Assembly: GCA_003154195.1 (NCBI GenBank)
Contig: PMCS01000025.1
Coordinates: 80,662 to 117,784 of the forward strand
Reading direction: 5' to 3'
Length of the DNA: 37,123 nucleotides
Origin: Candidatus Omnitrophota bacterium
GTDB taxonomy: Bacteria > Omnitrophota > Gorgyraeia > Duberdicusellales > 4484-171
In this document: piece after piece, positions 7,603 through 15,096 of the stretch
Layout: each line of letters opens with the position of its first letter
Numbering within the stretch: the first letter of the stretch is position 1
Translations under genes and position numbers: made by a program
The notes under the pieces: model-generated
What the model was told of the DNA's origin: nothing
The model's database searches: none
Seen by the model: only the letters and a program-made list of their open reading frames with translations

Positions 7603-8412
7603 TTAACTACCGATTTTAAACGAAGAGAATATTTTTCGCAGGAGCGCCTGGGCAGAAAGAATCGCTAGGGCGCTGGTCTTGGGATTGGTTTTCGCGGGGA
7701 CGTTTTCTACTTCGATATTAATCCGGGCCTGTTCCGCTTCGACTTCGATGCGGTGGACATTACGTTTTAACGCCGGATTGGCCTTGATGCAGACTTCGAC
7801 GTCTTTGCGGCCGGCGGCCAGATAAAGCGTAGCGGCAACATTGATATTCTGGGGAAAATTAGCGATCGCTTCTTTTACCGTGCCCCGAAAAATAACCTTC
7901 TCTTCGGTAAGGCCGGTAATGTCGATATTCTTTTTCGCTAAATAGGCCGCGCCGACAAAACCAGCCGGCGGTTTAGAGGTAACCAGGGAAATCTTTTTTA
8001 TCCCGCCATGGACGCTTAAGGCGCCCAGGCCGTCCGCCCCGCAAATCGCGCCGGAGGGGACATAAATTTTAACGTGGTTTTTTTCCGCTTCGGCAATAAT
8101 ATCATCGCTGTCAAGCAGCGCGCCGACGCTGAGGATAAAAACGTCTTTTTTTTCCTGAACCGCTTTCTTTAAAACATATTTCGCCGCCTCGACCGATGCC
8201 GCTTCGATGACCAAATCGCTTTTTCCGATCAGGCAGTCGATCGCGCAGATGTCCGGCACGGGATCCAGACGGTTTTTCAAATTCTGCGCGGCTTTTTCGT
8301 CTTTATCAGCTAAAGCGCACAAGCAAACCTGCTCCCGCATATCTTTATTTAAAAAAAGAGCGATCCCGGTACCGATCGACCCGCACCCGACAATCCCTAT
8401 CTTTGTTTTCAT
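7603..8412 (-). CDS. nadX: L-aspartate dehydrogenase
   Basis: The 269-residue product matches the length of NAD(P)-dependent L-aspartate dehydrogenases. These oxidise aspartate to iminoaspartate, the first step of de novo NAD synthesis when NadB is absent. An N-terminal Rossmann motif (GIVGCGSIGTGIA) is followed by VPSGAICGADGLGAL and NFPQNINVAATLYLA, the conserved substrate and active-site segments of the family. The start at 8412 puts the Rossmann strand at the N-terminus. A longer start at 8457 would add 15 residues encoded partly by a hairpin (8452-8476) and is disfavoured. It is last in the thiL-to-panC run after a 274-nt spacer. nadA or nadC are not in the window, so the pathway link is from family knowledge. 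Confidence 0.85.
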   Translation of the reverse strand: MKTKIGIVGCGSIGTGIALFLNKDMREQVCLCALADKDEKAAQNLKNRLDPVPDICAIDCLIGKSDLVIEAASVEAAKYVLKKAVQEKKDVFILSVGALLDSDDIIAEAEKNHVKIYVPSGAICGADGLGALSVHGGIKKISLVTSKPPAGFVGAAYLAKKNIDITGLTEEKVIFRGTVKEAIANFPQNINVAATLYLAAGRKDVEVCIKANPALKRNVHRIEVEAEQARINIEVENVPAKTNPKTSALAILSAQALLRKIFSSFKIGS

Positions 8413-8451
8413 ATTTATTAATGAGACTTCGCCGAAATCAAGCCCGAAGTC

Positions 8452-8585
8452 AGCCAATTCGTTTCACGAATTGGCTAGATCTCGCTATCCGTAGGATAGT
8501 GGAGGCGCAGATTGAGGCGGTAGTCGAATTACCCCCGTAGGGGGTTGAAACTTCGTAAAAAATAAATATCCTCCGCTCCGCGGAT
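8452..8585. repeat. Cluster of short hairpins upstream of nadX
   Basis: A perfect 10-bp inverted repeat (8452-8461 with 8467-8476) is followed by smaller ones: a gctatcc-gta-ggatag-type stem near 8483-8499, accccc-gta-gggggt near 8531-8545, and tccgc-tcc-gcgga at 8573-8585. The last recurs almost exactly at 28526-28538. They occupy the panC-nadX spacer together with the CCTGTCAA repeat that follows. Confidence 0.65.
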
Positions 8586-8600
8586 AAAAAAATACTGCCC

Positions 8601-8657
8601 ATCCTGTAAATCATAAAACCTTGACAGGATAATTTTTATCATGTAAATCCTGTCAAT
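8601..8657. repeat. ATCCTGTAA-type 9-nt repeat with inverted copy
   Basis: Units ATCCTGTAA, ATCATAAAA and AATCCTGTC recur with a period near 9 nt. TTGACAGGAT (8621-8630) is the exact reverse complement of ATCCTGTCAA (8648-8657), making a 10-bp stem. The CCTTGACA word resembles the segment carrying the TTGACA boxes at 6219 and 6928. Confidence 0.6.
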
Positions 8658-8686
8658 ATTGGTTTTATTTCTTTGGCAACCCCGCG

Positions 8687-9541
8687 CTATCTTGTCGGTA
8701 TCTTTATAACCAAATTATCAATCAATCTGGTTTTGCCCACAACAACCGCCAAAGCAATTAAAACCTTGCCGTTCATCTTTTCCACCGATGTTAAGCTGTC
8801 GGCATCCATGATTTCGATATAGTCTATTTTAGCATTTTTATGGGAAAGAACGATAGTTTTCATCAACGAAATAACTTGCCCACTTTCCCTTACTCCGGCG
8901 TCAACTGCCCGCTTCGCCTCCCGGAGGGCGATATCTAAGCATAAAGCGTTCCGGCGCTCTTCCCGATTAAGATAGGCGTTACGCGAACTCATCGCCAGGC
9001 CGTCCGGTTCACGGACAATCGGCATCGCTTCTATTTTTACGGAAAAATTTAAATCACGCGCCATCCGTTTTATCACCTGAAGCTGCTGGTAATCTTTCGC
9101 GCCAAAATATGCGGTATTCGGCCGGATGATATTAAATAATTTAGCTACGACCGTGCAAACCCCATTAAAATGACCCGGCCGGGAAGCGCCGCACAAAGGC
9201 TTGCTCAAACACCGCTCTTCTACGTAAGTTGAAAAATCCGCCGCATAAATCTCCCCGGCGCCGGGAAAGAATAATAAATCTACGCCTTCTTTTATAAGCA
9301 GAGTTTTATCTTTACCGAAAGGCCGGGGGTATTTTTTCAAATCTTCTCCCGGCCCGAATTGCGCCGGGTTAACAAAAATACTGGCAACGACAAAATCGGT
9401 ATCCCTCTTAGCCCGGCGCACCAAAGACAGGTGGCCGTCGTGCAACGCGCCCATCGTCGGGACAAAACCGATTGATTTACCTTTTCTTTTCGCCGCGTTA
9501 ACGGCTTCGCGCGTGTGATCAATAGTTTTTGCGATAATCAT
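8687..9541 (-). CDS. panC: Pantothenate synthetase (pantoate-beta-alanine ligase)
   Basis: PanC joins pantoate and beta-alanine using ATP, the last step of pantothenate (vitamin B5) synthesis on the way to coenzyme A. At 284 residues it has the normal length. The HIGH-type nucleotide-binding motif is in PTMGALHDGHLSL near residues 28-40. It is followed by IFVNPAQFGPGEDL, then PGHFNGVCTVVAKLFN and YFGAKDYQQL, with the KMSKS-like MSSRN motif near residue 185. It starts 3 nt after the folK stop codon, so folK and panC are almost certainly co-translated from one message. panB and panD are not in the window. Confidence 0.97.
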   Translation of the reverse strand: MIIAKTIDHTREAVNAAKRKGKSIGFVPTMGALHDGHLSLVRRAKRDTDFVVASIFVNPAQFGPGEDLKKYPRPFGKDKTLLIKEGVDLLFFPGAGEIYAADFSTYVEERCLSKPLCGASRPGHFNGVCTVVAKLFNIIRPNTAYFGAKDYQQLQVIKRMARDLNFSVKIEAMPIVREPDGLAMSSRNAYLNREERRNALCLDIALREAKRAVDAGVRESGQVISLMKTIVLSHKNAKIDYIEIMDADSLTSVEKMNGKVLIALAVVVGKTRLIDNLVIKIPTR

Positions 9542-9544
9542 AGG

Positions 9545-10006
9545 TTATAAGATACCGGCTAATATTTTTCTTTTATGCGGCCGGACTAAAGGGTGGTTTA
9601 AAATCTGCGGTTCGATTTCCAGCAAGGGCACAAGCACAAACCGGCGTTCGAACATCCGGGGATGGGGGATTATCAGGCCATCCTCGCTCATGTTCACCTC
9701 ATCGTAAAGCAATACGTCGAGGTCGATATTGCGCGGCCCGTTTTTAACGGCGCGGACACGGCCCATCCTGTTTTCGATACCCTGCGTTACTCTTAATAAA
9801 CCGTGGGGAGAAAGTTCGGTCCGGACTTTAATGACCGCGTTTAAAAATTTTGGCTGTTCTATCTCGCTTACGGCGTCGGTCTCGATGACCGAGGAAACTT
9901 TTTCGATGATTATATCCGAACAATCGGAAAGCAACCGCAGAGCCTCCTCGATCGATGACTCCCGGGCTCCCAAATTAGAACCTAATCCGATAAAAACTTT
10001 CGCCAT
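9545..10006 (-). CDS. folK: 2-amino-4-hydroxy-6-hydroxymethyldihydropteridine pyrophosphokinase
   Basis: HPPK transfers pyrophosphate from ATP to the pterin alcohol in folate synthesis. The 153-residue product contains the family hallmarks: GLGSNLGARESSI at the N-terminus, FLNAVIKVRTELSPHGLL, and the signature GPRNIDLDVLLYD followed by IPHPRMFERRFVLVPLLEI. No folB or folP lies beside it. It sits between the response regulator (7 nt gap) and panC (3 nt gap), an arrangement that couples folate and pantothenate enzymes in one message. Confidence 0.96.
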   Translation of the reverse strand: MAKVFIGLGSNLGARESSIEEALRLLSDCSDIIIEKVSSVIETDAVSEIEQPKFLNAVIKVRTELSPHGLLRVTQGIENRMGRVRAVKNGPRNIDLDVLLYDEVNMSEDGLIIPHPRMFERRFVLVPLLEIEPQILNHPLVRPHKRKILAGIL

Positions 10007-10013
10007 ATAAAGA

Positions 10014-10391
10014 TTACAACGCCAGGGCTTTTTTTACCGCGGCAAGCAGATCATCCACGATAATCGGTTTTACCAACAATGAATACCTGCCCTTGATGGT
10101 GGCCATGACGTTTTCGGCGCGCTCGGCCAAACCCGTCATAAAAATTATGGGGATATTGCTGGTCACTTCGTTTTGCGCAAGCTCTAAGGCAATATCTTCA
10201 CCCTTCATATCGGGGATAAGCATGTCAAGCATGATTAAATCGGGTTTTACTTTCTTGACTAAACCTACAGCTTCCTGGCCGTTGGGAGTAGCATAGGTCT
10301 CATAATTGGAAAATTTTAGAATCTTACCCACAAACTCCAGGGTCTCCGCTTCATCGTCGACGATTACTATTTTTTTCTTAACATTATTCAT
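10014..10391 (-). CDS. Single-domain response regulator (CheY-like receiver)
   Basis: The product is a receiver domain alone, 125 residues with no output domain. The acidic pocket is D12/D13, the phospho-acceptor is D56 (in LIMLDMLIPD), and the switch residues are T86 (FMTG) and K108 (LVKP), so it should be phosphorylatable. Without an output domain it probably acts through protein contacts, as stand-alone receivers in chemotaxis or phosphorelays do; the partner kinase is not in the window. It lies within a biosynthetic run (75 nt after tsaB, 7 nt before folK), which tells little about its role. Confidence 0.93.
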   Translation of the reverse strand: MNNVKKKIVIVDDEAETLEFVGKILKFSNYETYATPNGQEAVGLVKKVKPDLIMLDMLIPDMKGEDIALELAQNEVTSNIPIIFMTGLAERAENVMATIKGRYSLLVKPIIVDDLLAAVKKALAL

Positions 10392-10466
10392 ATGGTTTAC
10401 ATCCCGGCCCGCTCAATCCAGGGATTTAAAATATAACATATTCACCGATGAAGTCAATTTTAAAAT

Positions 10467-11126
10467 TCACCTTATTTGACAAGTCTTCGGATGCAGATAA
10501 AGCGGTTCCAGTTTATCCAACGGGGTAAACTTTTTCTTAACAAATAAATCTTGCGCGAGCATAGCGAGGTTTTTGGCATCGGGATAAAACGGCGCGGGAT
10601 GGAATAGGCTGCACGCGCCGAGTTTGCGGCTTTGTTCGATAAGATTAGCGTCGCTGGTAACTAAAAAATAACCGTCTTTATTTTTTATAAAACTTGCCAA
10701 ATCGCAAAGTTTTTCCTTTTCCGTTATTGCTATTTTTCCCTTTTTTACCGCAAACGCGGCGGTATAAGCAAGGCCTTTACGCGCGTCGCCGATAACGGCT
10801 ATTTTATCATACCGGCCCCTGAACCCGTAAGCGATTGAAAAAAAACTGCCTAAACTTATAACCGGGATACCCGAGGAAACGCTGAACGCCTTTGCGACGC
10901 TAAAACCAATACGCAATCCCGTGAACGAACCCGGACCCCGGCCCACGACTAACGCGTCGAAATCTTTCAAAACCAGATGAAACTTCTTAAGGTATTTCTG
11001 GATACGCGCTACCAGCTTCGATGACCCGAAACGGACATTCTCATTATGGCTGACGACAAATTTATCTTTATAAAAAAAACTTAACGATAAGTTAGTCGTA
11101 GAAGTGTCAAATGATAATAAGTTCAT
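10467..11126 (-). CDS. tsaB: tRNA threonylcarbamoyladenosine biosynthesis protein TsaB
   Basis: TsaB is the ASKHA-fold partner that dimerises with TsaD and works with TsaE to make t6A37 in ANN-decoding tRNAs. The N-terminus LLSFDTSTTNLSLSF and the block VVGRGPGSFTGLRIGFSVAKAF are diagnostic for the YeaZ/TsaB family. The length of 219 residues is typical. It follows tsaE on the same strand, separated by 187 nt that are filled by an inverted 9-nt repeat array. tsaD is not in the window. The C-terminus (LEPLYLHP) also matches the family. Confidence 0.93.
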   Translation of the reverse strand: MNLLSFDTSTTNLSLSFFYKDKFVVSHNENVRFGSSKLVARIQKYLKKFHLVLKDFDALVVGRGPGSFTGLRIGFSVAKAFSVSSGIPVISLGSFFSIAYGFRGRYDKIAVIGDARKGLAYTAAFAVKKGKIAITEKEKLCDLASFIKNKDGYFLVTSDANLIEQSRKLGACSLFHPAPFYPDAKNLAMLAQDLFVKKKFTPLDKLEPLYLHPKTCQIR

Positions 11127-11130
11127 AAAA

Positions 11131-11309
11131 AGTTGGGCCGGTTGAGCCTGTTAGGCCTGTTGTGTCCATTAAGTCCGTTTAACCAGTTTGTGCCTGTTGG
11201 GCCTGTTTAGCCCGTTAGGATATGTTACCTCTGCAACCGGCTCAACTGGCACAACTGGCTCAACCATCTCAACCGACCCAACTGACTCAACCGGCACAAC
11301 CGGCTCAAC
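11131..11309. repeat. Inverted array of 9-nt units (GTTGAGCCT family)
   Basis: Positions 11131-11218 contain about nine imperfect units such as GTTGAGCCT, GTTAGGCCT, GTTGTGTCC, GTTGGGCCT and GTTTAGCCC. Positions 11234-11309 hold the reverse-complement set AACCGGCTC, AACTGGCAC, AACTGACTC and so on. The two halves face each other across a short centre, so the transcript of the tsaE-tsaB spacer would fold into a long imperfect hairpin. Related arrays with the same unit lie at 17101-17196 and 34103-34182. Read in frame the units spell Thr-Gly-Ser repeats, which I take to be meaningless. Confidence 0.88.
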
Positions 11310-11313
11310 AAAA

Positions 11314-11739
11314 TTAACGTTTTTCTTTTACCGCAATCCTGCGGCTGTTCTCTCCCAGATAGGAAAAAGTTATCTTGATATAGCGGTTAAGTAGGGCCTC
11401 GATCTTTTCGCCCCACTCGATTAAAAAAATAGCATGATCGGAATAAATAAGATCATCGATTCCCAACTCAAATAAATCTTTTTTTACATCCAAACGGTAA
11501 AGATCAAGATGATGGATATCAAATCCTTTAAGTTTATATTCCCGCATCAGAGTAAAGGTAGGGCTTAAAACTTTTCCTTTATAACCGAAGCCCTTAAGCA
11601 AACCCCTGATAAACGTCGTTTTACCGCCGCCTAACGCGCCTTCAAAAAGAACGACATCGCCCGGCCGCAGGCGGCGGCTAAGCTTACTACCGGCGAGAAT
11701 CGTTCCTTCAGCGGAATGCGTCTCGATAGTTTTTACCAT
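11314..11739 (-). CDS. tsaE: tRNA threonylcarbamoyladenosine biosynthesis ATPase TsaE
   Basis: TsaE is the P-loop ATPase that drives cycling of the TsaB-TsaD complex during t6A synthesis. The 141-residue product has a Walker A in GALGGGKTTFIRGLL, the conserved SPTFTLMREY segment, HHLDLYRLD (metal-binding and catalytic region) and a LIEWGEKIE motif at the usual spacing. Its ATG shares one base with the thiL stop codon (TAATG), so the two are translationally coupled. tsaB follows after the repeat array. Confidence 0.95.
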   Translation of the reverse strand: MVKTIETHSAEGTILAGSKLSRRLRPGDVVLFEGALGGGKTTFIRGLLKGFGYKGKVLSPTFTLMREYKLKGFDIHHLDLYRLDVKKDLFELGIDDLIYSDHAIFLIEWGEKIEALLNRYIKITFSYLGENSRRIAVKEKR

Positions 11740-12587
11740 TAGAAATGCGTATATCCTTTAACTTGTAAATCTTCTATTTTTTTGCCCGTATCAATTTTAT
11801 AGCCGAAACTTTTATCTTCAATCCTGCCGACGCAATAAAATTTCTTCTTCAACTCGCGAAGTTTACGCTCCCGGCGGTCAACGGTAAAAATAAGTTCATA
11901 ATCTTCCCCGCGGTAAAAATCGGCCTCGCCGTAGGTTGTCGGTATGCTTTTCTTAAACAACAAAGCTCCCTTTTTGCTTTCCTGTAAAATCCGGTAAAGG
12001 TCAAGAACAAACCCGTCAGTAATATCGATCATTGCGTTAATCTTAAAATTAGCCGCCAGATAAGATGCCTCTTCGATGCGCGGGGCGAAAGCTTGGGCAA
12101 ACTTACGCTCCCCCAGCTTTCCCGTGATAAAAATATAATCGCCATGTTTTGCGCCGGAGCGCAAAACATATTTATCGGCTGTGCCGACGCCCCATACGTC
12201 CATAAACAACTTTTTTGAACTCGCGGTATCACCGCCCACCAGAGAAAAATTGTATTTTTTACCTAATTCGAGAATACCGGCCAGGATCATTTTAAGGGCA
12301 GCGGTATTCACGTAAGCCGGCTTGCCCAGCGACACGCCGATGAATTTCGGCTTAGCCGCCATGGCGGCAAAATCGGATAAAACCCTCGCTATGGCGCGCC
12401 GGCCGATATCTTTAAAACCGGTCTTTCCAATCTTAAAATGCACACCCTCGATAAATAAATCGCTTTTAAGAAGAAACTTTTCCCTGCCCAGGCGGACCAC
12501 CGCGCAATCGTCACCGATACCGACAAGAACATTCTTGTCTTTTTTAACCTGTTTTTTTAAAAATTCTATCCAACCTGATTCAGTCAT
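11739..12587 (-). CDS. thiL: Thiamine-monophosphate kinase
   Basis: ThiL phosphorylates thiamine monophosphate to the active cofactor thiamine diphosphate. The 282-residue product from ATG 12587 shows the PurM/ThiL family motifs: GIGDDCAVV near the N-terminus, KSDLFIEGVHF, RRAIARVLSDFAAMAAKP, LVGGDTASS and MIDITDGFVLDL. An upstream ATG at 12674 in the same frame would add 29 residues that do not fit the family N-terminus, so the internal start is preferred. It opens the minus-strand run thiL-tsaE-tsaB, and a promoter-like pair at 12721-12748 lies upstream. No other thiamine gene is nearby. Confidence 0.93.
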   Translation of the reverse strand: MTESGWIEFLKKQVKKDKNVLVGIGDDCAVVRLGREKFLLKSDLFIEGVHFKIGKTGFKDIGRRAIARVLSDFAAMAAKPKFIGVSLGKPAYVNTAALKMILAGILELGKKYNFSLVGGDTASSKKLFMDVWGVGTADKYVLRSGAKHGDYIFITGKLGERKFAQAFAPRIEEASYLAANFKINAMIDITDGFVLDLYRILQESKKGALLFKKSIPTTYGEADFYRGEDYELIFTVDRRERKLRELKKKFYCVGRIEDKSFGYKIDTGKKIEDLQVKGYTHF

Positions 12588-12720
12588 ATGATTTACCCAT
12601 TGACTATACACCGCTGCCTGTTTGGCAAGCAACGCCGAATACTTTATCGCCAAACTTTTTGCCGGGATATACATCTTTAAAAAGTCTCATTAATCAATCG
12701 CATAGCTTGTTTTTTGTGCT

Positions 12721-12748
12721 ATTATAAACTAAAGGTAAAGTTTGGCAA
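12721..12748 (-). promoter_or_regulatory. Putative promoter of the thiL run (minus strand)
   Basis: On the minus strand TTGCCA (12748-12743) and TATAAT (12726-12721) are separated by 16 nt, a good sigma70-type match with one -35 mismatch. It would start transcription near 12714, about 127 nt before the chosen thiL start. Confidence 0.55.
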
Positions 12749-12757
12749 TTTATTTCT

Positions 12758-12786
12758 TTGACTTTAACCTGGGCTGATATTATAAT
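12758..12786 (+). promoter_or_regulatory. Putative promoter of the RDD-protein operon (plus strand)
   Basis: TTGACT (12758-12763), a 17-nt spacer and a perfect TATAAT (12781-12786) form a near-consensus sigma70 promoter. Transcription would begin near 12793, giving a leader of about 75 nt that ends in the Shine-Dalgarno AAGGAGG (12856-12862). It is divergent from the thiL promoter, with only 9 nt between the two -35 boxes. Confidence 0.7.
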
Positions 12787-12868
12787 TTTCTTTATACAAC
12801 GACATTCCACCGGCATATCCTGCCATAAAAAAATTAGTTTTGTTTAAAAATTTCGAAGGAGGCAAAAC

Positions 12869-13435
12869 ATGGACAAGGTAGATCCTAATAAAAGAGTATG
12901 CGCGCTGGTGATTGATTTTTTGATCATATCTTCAATTAATACCTCGCTAAGTTTTTTACTGCACATCAATAGAGCAAAACCATTTTTCTCTTTGTTATCT
13001 TTTCTCTTTTATGTTTTTCGTGATTCCTACCATGGGCAAAGCCCGGGGAAAATGCTTGTCGGCCTGCAAGCAACCGATCAGAATGACAAGCCCACAGATT
13101 ACGCCGCTTCTTTTAAAAGAAATATCATCCTGTTTTGGCCGATTGTTTTTTATATTTTCATTCCGGCGCCAAAACCAGAAATACATGCCCTCAACCAGGC
13201 AGACCTACCTACGCTGGTTCGCCTGGGCTTAAACGCTATAAACGCGGCGATATCAATTATTGAATATATTACGGCAACCCGAAGAAAAGACGGCAGAAGA
13301 ATGGGCGATATGTTGGCAGGTACAAAAGTCATAGATTTAAAGCCGGAAACACCGGGATGGATTTTTGCCGTCATAGCTGTAGTGCTTATCGCCATTCATA
13401 TTTTTATCGATATGTTGTTGACGACAAAACCGTAA
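12869..13435 (+). CDS. RDD-family integral membrane protein
   Basis: The protein has 188 residues and an excellent start: AAGGAGG lies 6 nt before ATG 12869. The RDD hallmarks are the KRVCALVIDFLI opening segment (Arg and Asp of the first helix), SPGKMLVGLQATD after the second helix, and RRMGDMLAGTKVID near the C-terminus. About four hydrophobic segments are visible, at roughly residues 9-31, 37-50, 87-103 and 161-183. RDD proteins are poorly characterised; ion-exchange activity has been proposed for some members. It heads a two-gene operon with the helical hypothetical, 10 nt downstream. Confidence 0.85.
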   Translation: MDKVDPNKRVCALVIDFLIISSINTSLSFLLHINRAKPFFSLLSFLFYVFRDSYHGQSPGKMLVGLQATDQNDKPTDYAASFKRNIILFWPIVFYIFIPAPKPEIHALNQADLPTLVRLGLNAINAAISIIEYITATRRKDGRRMGDMLAGTKVIDLKPETPGWIFAVIAVVLIAIHIFIDMLLTTKP

Positions 13436-13445
13436 AGGGTATTTT

Positions 13446-13979
13446 ATGGGGCGCAAAAGCGAAAACATTCTTAACGATATCCTGGCAACCGCCAAAGATA
13501 TTTCCGGCAAAATCAATAAGCGCGAGCCGACGCATGAAGAAGTAGAAAATATTTACAATCTTTTTAATGAGTTGTGCGACTTATATATGGACGCCGAAGA
13601 AAAAACGCGAACGGATATCCGCGGCTATGTCCGATCCCTCAGGGAACGGGCAATTTATGTCGTCTCCGGCCTTCTCTATAGCTATATCGTAAAAGCGTCC
13701 GAACACATCAAAACTGCCGACGACCAGGCCTGGCTGTGGCGGGGATCGGCCGCCGCCTCCATCGAAGAGGGTTTGCTAGATTATAAAGATCTGCTGGTTT
13801 CGCTCAGCCATTTGTTTATCGCGGGAGAGCGCGCCGGCCTTGACGTAAAAAGCTTCTTCCAGCGAACCGCAGAAATCTCCGACAAAACCGTTTCCCGCCA
13901 GGAACAATCAACCTATACTCTCCTTGTTTCTTTTCATCAATCTGATTTTCTAAAAATGATGAGGGAAAAACGCGTATAA
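13446..13979 (+). CDS. Helical soluble protein of unknown function
   Basis: I do not recognise this 177-residue protein. It has no signal peptide, membrane segment or cysteine motif. It appears almost entirely alpha-helical, with acidic and basic residues spaced for amphipathic helices (EEVENIYNLFNELCDLYMDA, then a WLWRGSAAASIEEGLLDYKD region, which is the best candidate for a family signature). AAGGG lies 7 nt before ATG 13446. The 10-nt gap from the RDD gene and the shared promoter suggest that the two are made together. It converges on mtnA, with 73 nt between the stop codons. Confidence 0.8.
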   Translation: MGRKSENILNDILATAKDISGKINKREPTHEEVENIYNLFNELCDLYMDAEEKTRTDIRGYVRSLRERAIYVVSGLLYSYIVKASEHIKTADDQAWLWRGSAAASIEEGLLDYKDLLVSLSHLFIAGERAGLDVKSFFQRTAEISDKTVSRQEQSTYTLLVSFHQSDFLKMMREKRV

Positions 13980-14052
13980 GCACAACAGGAAAATAATATG
14001 GCCTTAACCGGAAAAATGCGTTTACGCAACCGTATTTTTTGGCATCCGAAGG

Positions 14053-15096
14053 TTATCTTTTGCGCCGCAAAAAATAATTTATATTTTTATCGAACGGCGG
14101 CCTGATTACCCCTCGATCGGTAACAATCGCGGTAATCAATTTATGCGGAGTTACGTCGAAGGCGGGGTTGTAGACTTGAGCTTTTTCCGGCGTAACATAA
14201 ACTTTCCCTAAAATCTTCCGGACTTCATCAGGGCTCCTCTCTTCAATAGGAATATCCCTGCCTTTTCTAAGATTTAAATCGAAAGTACTGAATGGCGCGG
14301 CTACGTAAAAGGGGATTTTATGGTACTTAGCCAGAACCGCGACTGAGTAGGTACCGATTTTATTAGCCGCGTCTCCTTCGGCGGTTATCCGGTCGGCCCC
14401 GACGAAAATTTTATCGATTTTCCCCTGAGCCATTACGTAACCGGCCATATTATCGCAAATAACCGTAACGGGAATCTTATGCTTCATCAGCTCCCAGGCG
14501 GTCAACCGCGAGCCCTGTAACAACGGCCGGGTTTCATCAGCGTAAACTTTTATGTTTTTATAGCGCCGGGCTGCTTCATAGATTACCGCCAAAGCCGTGC
14601 CTTCACCGCCGGTAGCGAGAGAACCGGCGTTACAGTGCGTCAATATCACATCGTCCGGCTGAACCAGGCTCGCGCCGAACTTACCTATTTTCGCGCACAA
14701 TTCCCGGTCCTGGCGGTGAATCGCTTCAGCCTCCGCCAGCAGAAAACACTTTATCGCGTTAATATCCAGATGTTTTTTACTTTCCAGAATATTTTTCAAG
14801 CGCTTTAATGCCCAGGCCAGATTTACTGCCGTAGGCCGGCAGCTCTGCAGATAATCGATTGTTTTTAAAGTCTCGTTATAAAAACTGCCCCTTCGGCTGT
14901 TCTTGTTTTCTTTTACCGCGACCCAAACGCAATAAGCGGCGAACACGCCGATCAAAGGCGCCCCGCGCACCTGCAATTCTTTGATTGCCCGGTAACCCTG
15001 CCGCAAGCTGGCACATTCTCTCCATACTTCTTTCGAGGGAAGTTGAGTCTGGTCTAAATAGAAAAGACGGTTATTTTTGAATCTTATCGCGAGCAT
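14053..15096 (-). CDS. mtnA: Methylthioribose-1-phosphate isomerase (eIF2B-alpha-like)
   Basis: MtnA converts 5-methylthioribose-1-phosphate to the ribulose form in methionine salvage; some homologues act on 5-deoxyribose-1-phosphate. The 347-residue product has the family segments RGAPLIGVFAAY, LTHCNAGSLATGGEGTAL (catalytic Cys), ADETRPLLQGSRLTAWEL and VGADRITAEGDAANKIGTY (catalytic Asp). The start at 15096 is chosen because GGAGGAG lies 7 nt upstream and because it gives the standard N-terminus (LAIRFKNNRLFYLDQTQLP). It overlaps the DUF362 gene by 26 nt, so the two should be coupled. No other methionine-salvage gene is in view. It ends the long minus-strand run. Confidence 0.94.
   Translation of the reverse strand: MLAIRFKNNRLFYLDQTQLPSKEVWRECASLRQGYRAIKELQVRGAPLIGVFAAYCVWVAVKENKNSRRGSFYNETLKTIDYLQSCRPTAVNLAWALKRLKNILESKKHLDINAIKCFLLAEAEAIHRQDRELCAKIGKFGASLVQPDDVILTHCNAGSLATGGEGTALAVIYEAARRYKNIKVYADETRPLLQGSRLTAWELMKHKIPVTVICDNMAGYVMAQGKIDKIFVGADRITAEGDAANKIGTYSVAVLAKYHKIPFYVAAPFSTFDLNLRKGRDIPIEERSPDEVRKILGKVYVTPEKAQVYNPAFDVTPHKLITAIVTDRGVIRPPFDKNINYFLRRKR

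Noticed and set aside
11131-11309. Possible CRISPR array in the tsaE-tsaB spacer (and similar arrays elsewhere)
   Set aside because: Units are only 6-9 nt, imperfect, without unique spacers, and are arranged as two inverted halves. No cas genes are present.
11188-11394. Open frame encoding Thr-Gly-Ser repeats
   Set aside because: It is a reading of the 9-nt repeat array (period a multiple of three keeps it open) with no ribosome-binding site, and it runs antisense into tsaE.
12588-12674. N-terminal extension of thiL from ATG 12674
   Set aside because: The added 29 residues do not match ThiL N-termini, and no Shine-Dalgarno precedes the upstream ATG.
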